Below are positions 10,556 through 20,582 of a stretch of 64,000 bases of DNA, in pieces. How positions within the stretch are numbered: position 1 is the first letter of the stretch; each line of letters starts with the position of its first letter. The notes beneath the pieces are model-generated. The model was not told where the DNA came from. It made no database searches and saw only the letters and a program-made list of their open reading frames with translations. Origin of the DNA: Acridotheres tristis (taxonomy: Eukaryota > Chordata > Aves > Passeriformes > Sturnidae); assembly GCA_037013685.1 (NCBI GenBank), contig CM072894.1, forward strand, positions 25,853,529-25,917,528. Direction: 5' to 3'. The translations under genes and the position numbers were made by a program.

Positions 10556-12949
10556 TATTTTTTATTTTATTTTCTTTTTCCTCAAAAGAAAGCCCCTAAT
10601 CAATATTGCAATGTTATTTATAGAATTCCTCCTTCTCTTTCCCATTTTCTCTGATTTTCCTTGCTGCATGTCCTTGTGTCTGGACTGGATACTTATACAG
10701 GAAAACGCTGGAAGCACTGCCTGTAAAGTGGTCACAGGCCGCAGTAAAACATGAGGGAACAATGAAGGTGTTTGGACTTGCTTCTCCTCTTATACAAAGA
10801 TCTTTCAAACAAACAGCCTTGAGAATTTTGTTACATTTCAGTCCTGTATGGAGCCCTAAAATAACCCCCATAAAAATGTAGCTTCTGCTTTAGTGGCTCT
10901 CCCAACACTGATTTTCTTATTAATCTCCCTAGCAATACTTATAAAAATGCTTGACTGTGGTTACGCAGATTGTCTGATGTGATCACTAGCAATTATGCTA
11001 ATCACAGTCTTCTCACAGTTCTTTCCCATCTGTTTTATCCACCTATGGATACTTAGAGTGATATAAATTATAAGAGAGGCTCCAATCACATCATGCTCTT
11101 ATTTGCTAGTCAATGTATGACCAAAGATTTTGCATATATAGACTAGGCAGAGGACAAGGAGTGAGAGAAAGGAACTTACAGAGTACTAGCATTTTTTTGT
11201 GGAAGAGGGATAAATAATTTTCCAAGGATGTCTTGGCAGAGATGTAGAGCTATGGCAGGCCTTTGGAAAACCTTTTCATACAGGTATGAAGCCATGTAGG
11301 CAGAGCATCACTTAAGGGGAGTGTGGGGGGTAAGACAGCCTCTGTGCTGTAATTTACTGAAACTGGAGAAAGAGGAATGCAAGGGCAAGGAGCAGATTTT
11401 GTTTGCCTGACCCTCTGATGTCATTAGCTGTAGGTGGGGGATAATAAAACATTGTTTTCTTTGCTGTGTGCCTGTAGAACTGCAGTTTGCCAAGTGCAAC
11501 TGGGTTAGTGAAGACACACACTATTCAAAATGCCAGCCTCGAAGAGAGAGGCGGTGCAGCTGGCACCTACCCCTGGAAGCAAAGGAAAAGGGATCCTTTC
11601 TCCTACAGCGAGATCTCAGGGGTCCTCCACATTACAGCATTGCTCCTGCAGCCCAGTGACAGTGCTGCCTCTCAGCATCTGGGGAGAGAACAGGATGACC
11701 AACAGGGCATGTGGCTGTGATGTGTCTAAAATTGTTAAAGTCAGGGCAGTAAAGCCTTTTTTGGGGGAGGAGGCTGAGGTCTCTGCAGTGGCATTTTGGC
11801 CTGAAGGTTCAGACTCGTGGGAGCTGCATCCCCAACTGCTGGCATGGGTACTGCAGAGAAGGGGCACAACAGGACTAGATAAGAGGACAACATATTTTTG
11901 GGAGGTAAAGTATCTCCTCTCAAAAGCTCTTGGCAGCTGAAAAGAGCTCTGTGCTTTCACACCTCAATGCCTCACTAACCTCTAATGCTAAACAATGAAT
12001 GATGAAAGAGATCTCAAAGAAGCACTTGTTTATAGGATATTGCACTGCTTATTGAAGCAAAGGTTTATGACATGAATTGCTGTGGTGAAGGGCAGTAACT
12101 TGTTTGGAAAGTAATGGCCTACTCCTTTTCCCCTTCATAAACTTTTCCTATCTTTATGTGGAAACTTAGTGCTTGGGAGAAATGAAGTGTGGCCAGTAAA
12201 GCCTGGACAAGGAAACTGCTGGAGTTTCCAGGTGGAGATGCTGCTAAGTGGAATCCTTAGTATGTCAAAAGTGTCTCAAATCCATGAAAAATGCTTTAGT
12301 ACCTATTTTTCATTACATTTGATTGCACACAAATGATGAACTTCTTGAAACAGGAAACGTGTTTTCATTATGTGTATGGACACACCTATCAGACTGGGGC
12401 CTCAGCTCTGACCTGAGGGTGTAGATGCTACCTTGATAAATGACAATTACTTTTCTGAAAAACTTGGATTAATCTTGGAAACAAAAAAATGCAGCAGCAT
12501 TCACTTGGAGATCATTTATGGCCATTGGAGAGATCATCATGCTTTGCTGGAATATCACCTGCCAGAAAAGAGCCCCTAGACCAAGAATCTTTCAGGGCTT
12601 TATATGACATTCAGTAAAATCATATCCGTCAGGAGATGCTTTCCTGCAGCAGATCCAGGTCCGTGTCCCATTTCCGGCTAATACAACACACAATGGGACT
12701 ACAGATTTTGAAGGAAATAAATTCTTTCCAAGCAGTTGTCGAAACTGTTGAGTCTAGGGAAATATATAGAGATGGATGGGATATGTCATTCTTAGAGGGA
12801 TGAGTTATTTAAAGCTAGTCTGGGGTATGCTATTCTTAAAGGAATGAGGTATTTTTTAACAGACTTACATATTCCTGAAATGATTCCAGAGAGAACAATG
12901 AAAATTGTGACTGAGTAAACATAAATTTAGAGTTTAAAGTTAACTTAAG
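10556..12949. other. Unannotated non-coding stretch
   Basis: Begins with T-rich sequence to about 10,583. Overlapping frames of 114-136 codons on opposite strands at 11,530-11,960 show no domain and read as chance. No repeat family recognised. Confidence 0.5.
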
Positions 12950-13022
12950 CTTGCTATTTTCAAAAGCACCTAATGTTGACCTAAGTCTGAGCTCTTCAAA
13001 GTCAATGGAAGTTTTATGCCTT
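12950..13022. repeat. Ancient palindromic (MITE-like) repeat relic
   Basis: Contains 'attttcaaaagcacctaa', 'gacctaagtct' and 'aaagtcaatggaa' in the order seen in abundant turtle/crocodilian palindromic repeats (ttttcaaaag.gcctaag...aagtcaatgg). Eroded, with no coding capacity. The family name is uncertain; it resembles the crocodilian 'Chompy' type, from memory. Confidence 0.6.
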
Positions 13023-13696
13023 GTGTCAGTAGAAGGAAAATTACTCTGATAGAGAAAGCTTCTGAAATCATGCTCCAAATTTATAAATACATCCTTTCAG
13101 TATATTTCTGATATACCTCTGATAGATACAAATTATTCTAAAGTGGATGGGTTTTTTCAAATGAGTCTGATACTTCCCTTAAGAGTAATGGAATTTGAAA
13201 AAAAAGAAATCTTAAACCTCTTTATGGTAAGGAATATGTCTTCTGCATCTTACAAAGAGCTTATTGCACCAAAGCATTAACATAAATAATTGAAAACTAA
13301 GACTGTTTTCAAATTAATTTGTTAAATGCCGAACTATATAGTTAAGTCATTGCATACCATATATAGTCTTAAAATAGTGTCTGGGTGTTTACAACGAGCC
13401 TTAAGATACTCAGCTGATAGTTAAATCCATAACATATGCCCCACCTGGAAAATATGGTCCTGAAATAGCTGTTTGAAATTAAATTTCCATGCGAAGTCTG
13501 CCTATTTTGGGCTTCATCTCCAGCTGGAAGACTAAGATTAATTTCTTTGAGAGTTAACTCTCTTACCCCAAACTTGGTTTTGTCCTTCTGGTTAGCTGTG
13601 ATTTTTAGAAAGGCTTGATTGTGCTTAGTCAGTGTGCACTGGGAAATATGTAAGATACAGAGCAAAACCAAAGTAGCTTTAAGGGGAAACTTGTGA
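13023..13696. other. Unannotated non-coding stretch
   Basis: AT-rich. No gene or repeat recognised. Confidence 0.55.
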
Positions 13697-13765
13697 GTGA
13701 AATCTTAGTCCTCAGAAAGTCGATTGGAGTTTTGCCACCAATTGACATGGGGTCAGGATTTTATC
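13697..13765. repeat. Ancient palindromic (MITE-like) repeat relic
   Basis: Reads gtgaaatcttagtcc ... gattggagttttgcca ... attgacatggggtcaggatt. This is the layout of the dispersed sauropsid palindrome gtgaaatcctggcc...ggagttttgcca-ttgacttcaatggggccaggatttcac. The outer arms (gtgaaatc / ggattttatc) are still partly complementary. This is the clearest of four such relics in the window. Confidence 0.7.
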
Positions 13766-13925
13766 TGTTAACTTCTCTAATGTCTTCACTTTTGATGACT
13801 TGCTATCTAAGTCTTATGATACACTAATGCTAGTTTATATGTTCTGAAGATATAGTGCCCAGTAAAATGTAAAATGTAAACCTAGTACAAACCTCTAGTG
13901 TGTGTTTCTGTTCTGTCTTCTTCAG

Positions 13926-14047
13926 GCATTAAAGGATGTGTCATTTTGGCTACTGCTCTGCTGGAGCTGAAACTTTCCCAAAACTCACAGCTAAGCAGTT
14001 CAGTGTGTGTTGCATGGGACAGCTACAGAATTCCAATTACTGCAATG
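13926..14047 (+). other. Candidate orphan exon (122 bp)
   Basis: A pyrimidine-rich tract ending in ttcttcag (13,904-13,925) is followed by an open frame and then ATG|gtgagt at 14,048. Acceptor and donor are both close to vertebrate consensus, and one frame is open through the whole segment. The 122-base length is typical of an internal exon. No protein family is recognised in the roughly 40 encoded residues and no partner exon is visible. It may be a lncRNA exon, an exon of a gene extending beyond the window, or chance. Confidence 0.2.
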
Positions 14048-14180
14048 GTGAGTAGCACTGAGACATGTAATCCTCAAATTTAAGTCATTAAAGAAGCTGT
14101 AAATGCACCCGGGAGCATTCAGAACAAAAAACAAACACATTTAAATATAAATATAGAAAAAGACCTTCAGGCCACAATAC

Positions 14181-14212
14181 TCTCTGTCAGAGGCATTCTC
14201 TGTCAGAGGTCT
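14181..14212 (+). repeat. 16-bp tandem duplication
   Basis: The 13-mer tctctgtcagagg occurs at 14181-14193 and 14197-14209, giving two adjacent copies of a 16-bp unit. Confidence 0.8.
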
Positions 14213-14239
14213 TATTTGGTGTTTGTTTAGTGTATCAGA

Positions 14240-14310
14240 ATGATTTGCAAAATGAGAATTATAGCCCTATTTCATTAGGCATTATAAAGTGCTTGCAGAC
14301 AGACTCTCAG
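14240..14310 (-). mobile_element. MIR-like SINE relic
   Basis: 'atttgcaaaatgagaattat' followed by 'agccctatttcattagg' and 'attataaagtgctt' follows the MIR-related wording (..ctgtaaaatgggaataatag..cctcatagg..taaagcgctt). That wording is the reverse of the usual MIR consensus, so the insertion is read as minus. MIR is an ancient amniote SINE. The call comes from remembered consensus. Confidence 0.5.
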
Positions 14311-15799
14311 AAATCTAAGATATGTAAGCTAAGAAAGCTGCTGCTGAAAGCACGATAGAAGGACAGAAGCATTCAGTGCAGCTCTTAGATGTGTATGTTT
14401 TTGTGTTATACACTACTCAAGCAAAGATCAGACATCCTGATTTATCCTTTAAACTGCTCATCAACCAGCTAATTTTCTACAGTGTCTGTAGCAGAAATAA
14501 GTCTTGAGAAGGGATTTGGGGGAAGATTTAAAGACGGATTTGAAACGTTTGGCAACTGGTTGGTCAAATTTTCCATTACTGACGGTTGACCTGTGACTTC
14601 TAACTCTGTGCTCACAAGTGGTTCAGATGAGAATTTTTTTTTTTAAACCAGAGGCATGACTGTGGTTTTGAATGTTATATAGATATGGCTTATTCAGTGT
14701 AACTTGATATTTATGCTGGTCAGTAGTAGTCTATGGATATGAATTTGAATGAGATTATTATATGTTGGATATGCCACTAAATCCCCACAGTGAGGCAAGA
14801 GCTCTGTGAGCACTGCATGTAGCTGTATAGATACTCGAGTCTAGCTGAGTGATTAGCGTTACTTTAATGTTATCTCTTCTGTGAAAATTATAACATTAAC
14901 AATAAATCATTTGTCTTTATTACTATCACCACGGCATTTTTAAAAGAAAAACAGATTCTTTTCCTGGTTGCAGCTTCTCTACTAAAAATCAGATACCTTG
15001 AAGTTGTAAGCTATGTAGTGCTATTGCTTGTGTCACAGCTTTAGCTGTGATTCTTTGCTGTGTCCTTTCCGTGTGAGACAAATAGAGAGAAAAATTACTG
15101 TTTGTTTAGAAAGCCTTGTAAGCATTTCCCCTCTTGTGGAGTATGCTTTTCTTTTGCAGTGTTTCCTTTTATTTACTGAATTTGTGTCCTGTGTGATAAG
15201 CTGACAGAAGTTAAGATTCTTCGATTGTGCTTTATTTTAAGATTTTTCACTTGCAGCCAGTGAAAGCTGAATCAAGCACTTTAAAATTCTAAATGCATCT
15301 TTTTTATTATTGTGGTTATGGTTTAAGCTGTCTTGTTTTAAGTGCCAAAGCCTTATGGCCTAGGAAAATGCTGCTGATCTTTCAAAATCCATGTCGTGAT
15401 ATTTAGTATAAGGACGAACTTGTGGCCAGTAAATGCAGCAATTTCTCCCAGGAATGCTTAGCATGAGGTGCAGAGATATTTACTGTTGTATGGCTGAAGA
15501 TGCAAAACCAGTCACACACCCAAAACCCATGCTATGCCTTCAAACTGTAACCAGATAAGGGACCCATCACATCATCTGCCTTCTAGACATGTTTCCCCTC
15601 TGTTTCCAAACTCACCTTACTCAAAGACAAACTTTATGGAAGAGGAACCTAGTCACAAGCTTCATTATATGCTGTGCCATAGCAGGCAAGTGAATAAGCA
15701 GGGTTCAGAATGGGTTTTTCGGCTGAAAACCGTATGTGCTGATTGCAACTTTGTTAAATACATAAATAACTGGAGCCCTTCCAATCAGAGCTAGCCAAA
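14311..15799. other. Unannotated non-coding stretch
   Basis: AT-rich unique sequence with a T-run at 14,635-14,644. No gene or repeat recognised. Confidence 0.55.
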
Positions 15800-16170
15800 C
15801 CTTTTAATCACATACAGAAGTGTTCCTCGTGACATAATTATGCTATCCAGTCTCCTTCTCTCATTGGGAAATATTCTGTCAAACAGTAAAATAATTAACA
15901 TGGATTTTAAAATCGGCATTGACATTCTAATGTCTAATTAGGTAATTGTCATTGGCACAGCAATACCTATTAGGAGCATGCAATTTGTGGAAGGGGTTTT
16001 GATGGAACAGACTGCAGGTGCAGATGGTCTAACAGCAGGACTCTTACCCGATGTAAACAAAGGTATTTTAATTAGCCATGTGACCCTGATCATTGTTAAA
16101 AGGTAAGGGCTGTGCATTCATCTTCCCACCAGCTACTTCCTGGTCCTTTCAAGGGGAATGTTGAAATATC
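15800..16170. promoter_or_regulatory. Candidate conserved non-coding element
   Basis: Dense in homeodomain cores: TAATTA at 15,835-15,840, CTAATTAG at 15,934-15,941 and TTTTAATTAG near 16,066. A forkhead-type GTAAACA lies at 16,053-16,059. No repeat similarity and no credible frame. This composition is typical of developmental enhancers, but conservation is inferred, not measured. Confidence 0.35.
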
Positions 16171-18089
16171 TTGACCTGTGGTAAATTACATACAGACTTG
16201 ATTGAAATTCTCTTCAGATCTAATTATTGTTTCATTTGGCTTCTGGCAACATTAGTGCTATATTGCAGTTGGCTCAGAACTCTTACCTACTCACTGGGCT
16301 ATTTTTGGTTTGCAGATCTCGATTGCTAACCTACACAAAGATACCAACTTTTGCTTGGTGTACTAGGGAAGCCTTCCAAGATGTTGGAGTTTAGTTTTCA
16401 GCCAGTGCATGCAGGAACTACTTAAAAATGTGCAGAAGACCTGAATTCTATAAAATTATAAAAATCCCTTACTGATGAGTCTGCATGTAACTCAGCACAG
16501 ATATTAGCTGAATGAAAATTAATTGGGAAAACAGGAATGATCACACAGCCTCAGTAGCAATGAATAACCTTGAAGCTAGGAACACAAGAGACATGATCAG
16601 CTCCCCATTCTGTTTGCATCAGCTGTGGGAGAGATTCTGTGTATGTTGAATATTCCAGAGCAGAGACTGCACCTGGTATCTGGAGGAAAACTTAACGGAA
16701 ACTTTGTATATTTCAGTTTTCTTATTAAATTTCAATTTTCTTATTATTTCAGTATTTTTACATTTCAATTTACTTATTAAGTAAACAACTGGCAAAAAAA
16801 AAAAAAAGAAAAGTGAAGGAAAATCACTTCTGTGTGTTTTTTTTTCTGGAGACTTACTTTGCCTAAATCATATTACAGTTCTTAATTTAAGAGTATATTT
16901 TGCTAATATAGTTTGGCCTTAATTATATTCTGTTTTTTAGCATTTAATCACATAAAACAGTCACATGTGCTTAACTGCAGTGATGTAGTTCTAGTAATGA
17001 ATTAGAATTGCTCTTATGAGAAATAAAAATTAAATATTTGTAGAGTAGGGGGCTTAAGTTGTACAATGCTTAGTGCAGGGTCTGTCTCTGTGGTATGTTT
17101 TCTGCAGTGTTTAACTCAATGAATTACAGATTACTGATCTGCAGAGCTGATATTCAAATACAGTGAAAGGAATATATCTATACACCTTTCCTCTCGCTCT
17201 GTTTTTTGGAATCTCTTGGTGCTGTGACAAGGCACAAAGCTCCCAGCCTGGCCGTTTAATAAACATTAAATAAAAGTTAGCTAGGATGAGTCTAGGATGA
17301 GTTTAGGCCATTCTAAGAACTGGTTTAAAGTGTACGTGTCTTGTTTTTTAATATTTACAGAAATACAAACTGTAAATATTTTGATTATAAATAATGATAT
17401 TGCCAAAATTCTTCAAATTCTCAAGCAGCTGAGATGCATGAGAACCCAGAAAATACACTTTTTGAAGACAGCTGCAATGGCTACTGAGGCATATGATTTC
17501 TTTTGCATGTGAGAATCCAAACAAATTTTTTCCCAGTTACTTGATTTGCCACCAGTTTTGGGGTGGGAGGATCTCTGAGATGCTGAAGCATAGGGTTCCT
17601 CTTGGTTATTTCATGAGGGACTTTTCATCCTATGGCTTTATAAATGATGACAGAATCTCTGATTAAATATGTGATGGTCTTTTGACTTTATGTTCAGATT
17701 CCTCCAGAGCTATAAAATCAAGAATCTATATTCCTGGCACAGGTGATAAACGCAATAGTTTGGGGTTTTTTCTGAAGCTATTGAACCCAAGGACAGAAAT
17801 ATTTATTTAATCAATGGTGAAAGAGAAACTTTTATTGACAGGTTAAACACCTTTGGGAAAAACCTTTCATCTTGAGAATTGCATTGGATATGTCCAATGC
17901 TTTCCCATCAATGTGAGTGTTTTTCCACTTCTCTCAAGCAAGTGCTATAGAGACCTTATTGTTCAAGTGTGAAATAATGTACACTTGTTAGTTAATGCGT
18001 TCAACCACCATGAGATAATCCTCAGGTGACATGATGACCGTCTGTGCTTAAAAATAAATAAATAAAAGCTAGAAAGAATACAAATGATA
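16171..18089. other. Unannotated non-coding stretch
   Basis: AT-rich. Contains an A14 run (16,794-16,807), a repeated 'tttcaattt.cttatta' motif just upstream of it (about 16,715-16,785), and an 11-bp tandem duplication of ctaggatgagt at 17,281-17,302. No gene recognised. Confidence 0.55.
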
Positions 18090-18330
18090 AACACACATTA
18101 CATCTCGCCTACTGATGCCTGGGTTTAATTATGGGGGACAATTACCTACCATAGTCAAAGGATTCGCACATTAATAACATTATATAGGGATAATGTCTTT
18201 CTAAGCTGCTATAGCATTTAAAAGCTGGTACTTATGTTGCAATCCAGATTCCGTCTACCCGTCAGTCCTGTCTGGATTATTGCTACATTATGTAATGTGG
18301 TCTCTTGTGGTTTTTTTACTGTGTACTTAA
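18090..18330. promoter_or_regulatory. Candidate conserved non-coding element
   Basis: Contains TAATTA (18,126-18,131), ATTAATAA-type cores and retained CpGs (tctcgcc, attcgcac, tccgtctacccg) in a CpG-poor background. No repeat or coding signal. Call by composition only. Confidence 0.3.
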
Positions 18331-20543
18331 CATGTGGGTCTGACTTATCCAGTCCCCTCTAATAAACCATCCTTAATGAGTGAAATAGTAATAATGATAA
18401 TAATAAATCCTACATGATTTCTGAGCTTCCCTGTTACTCTTGCTAAGACATTTGTATTTAAGCAACATGAAAGCTCAATTAAATATACATGCATCTAATT
18501 CTATTCATGTTTTCTGAGAACTTTTCTCTGGTTTTACGCAGGAAAAATCTAACTACATTGGAAGGGTAGAGTAAATAGACAAACTTTCTAACTCTGCATT
18601 CCCTGCTGCTCCTTAGTCTCTCCTAGAGGAGAGATACACTAAAACCTGTCAAAACTTAATCTCTTGCATATCCTTCTTAAATATTGTGTTTTGTGCTCTT
18701 CTCACTGTAAAATCTATTACTGATCTCTCTTAGGAATGAGTGAAGGATTTATGACAATATTACAAAAGCACAGGTAATTAGAAAATCACAGAAATACTGC
18801 TGGTTTCCTTTTTTATTTTATTGTCTTTTAAAAAATTTCCTAAAGGTACGGTTTTTTGTGTCATTTTTAGCACACTTATTGAATGAGTGGAGTTCATTCT
18901 AGAAGCAATATTACTTCAGTGGTTGTCAATTTCAGCCGAGGAAGACAAATCAGTGGCTTGAGTTAATGATAGTTGCTAATTTTCAAATTCTGGGGCGGGG
19001 GAAAGAGCCATAACATACTCATAAAGAAATTATTCCTAAGAGTTGAGCACTTTCTTTTGCATATAGTACAGGTTACTGTAAGCAAGTGTAGTGTGCCTGT
19101 GCTGTGAAGAGCTCTGTCTAATTTACACTGATAACTCTGAAATTAAAGAAGGGTATTTGTTTGCTTTATGCCTTATTTTTCCTATGTTGATGCATTAATA
19201 AGTCAGTCAGATAATTATGCACTGATATGATTTTTATGGGTACTGGGAAAATCTCTTCTTGGCTTATCGCAAGTTAAAATTGCAAATATAAATAGAATGT
19301 ATTGGTTTATAGCTGAACTATGAACCATGGCGTATATCAATGGAATTCAGATTGATTCCAGAAGGGATTATTAATGTACATTACATTGATATTTAATTTA
19401 TACCAGCTCTAAATTTGCTCTTGGATTTTAGGGGTTCTACTTTTATTACCCACTGCTGCTAGTAGTTTGGGGGTTTTTTTGGTATGCTTTTAAAATTTGC
19501 CCATTCTCTGCAAATATCAGCATATAATTGGAAGCAGAGCTTTTAAGAAGATAATTTCCGATTAAAGAAGTTTTTTTATGAAAACTTGCATAAGCCTGCA
19601 TGTAGAAATCCATGTACTAACGTAATAACTTCTTAATATAGATACACCTGAATTCAAAGGATACTGTAGCATGTAATCTCTTTTTACATTAAGTATAGCT
19701 TAGGTAATACTTTCTCTTGGGATATGGTTTTTGTTGGTTTTATTATTTTTTTTTCACCAAACCGTTTTTAGCCTTCAGAAATTTGCTAGTGAAATATTAT
19801 ATCAATCACCCAGAAACTGAAGGTAGAACGGGGTACTTTTATCCAAATTGCTTTAGCAAATATGTGTGTGTTAGCTTTGTATAGCAAGGTTTGTAGGAAG
19901 TATCTTTTATTAGAACAGGGAAAATAGCTGGCAGAATAAAAAGGACAGTCTTAAAGAGAAACAAAACTTCTGCCAAAGAACACTTTGGAAACAGTTTTTT
20001 TAATTTGATGTAATGTTCCTCTATAAGAAAACTTGTAGGCACAGTTAGCACCTGTGGAGCAGAGCTGTAGTATTTCTGAGGGAGATGCAGTATCTTCAGT
20101 GATCTGTGACAGAGGAGGCCGTGTGGAACAGCAAAGTGTAAAATCATGATAAACCATTGAATGGATGCTTGTATTGAATACATAAATTTTTCTGGCTAGT
20201 ACATACTCCCAGGGCTTTGGGATGATGCTGCAGAAGTGAAGGACCCAGGCATCACACCTCCTAAACTCCAGGTAGCTATAGTCCAGCTCTCTGAAGGAGC
20301 AAGAATTAACATTTTAAATCAAAATACACAGTGTGGATTGTGACCATCAGACAAACTACAACATACTCTCTGAAGATGAAGATAGGAACTAAAATTCCTG
20401 ATACTGGATACTAAGAAGCATGGGCTCAATAGATACACTTGATTTATGGCATGGTATCATTTCCTTCATTAACCTAATTTTGCATTTCATGGGCTATAAA
20501 CTGCCTGCTTCTTTTCTTCTGCTGAGGGAGAACCACATTACTA
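18331..20543. other. Unannotated non-coding stretch
   Basis: AT-rich. The 19,260-19,420 part has many ATTA/TATA-type words but nothing assignable. No gene or repeat recognised. Confidence 0.55.
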
Positions 20544-20582
20544 TCTCTCTCTTCCTTTCCCTTTCTTTCCCCCCCTCTCTTT
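20544..20582 (+). repeat. Homopyrimidine tract (39 bases)
   Basis: Pyrimidine-only run of mixed CT and a C7-C8 stretch, ending before 'gcaaac'. It could serve as a polypyrimidine tract, but no AG acceptor follows directly. Confidence 0.7.

Noticed and set aside
10175..10654. 159-codon + frame with a Leu/Phe/Ser repeat
   Set aside because: It is the translation of the TTCTC satellite, which has no stop in that frame. Flanks show no coding signal.
16794..16807. A14 run considered as a processed-pseudogene tail
   Set aside because: No upstream similarity to a coding sequence and no AATAAA at suitable distance with an open frame.
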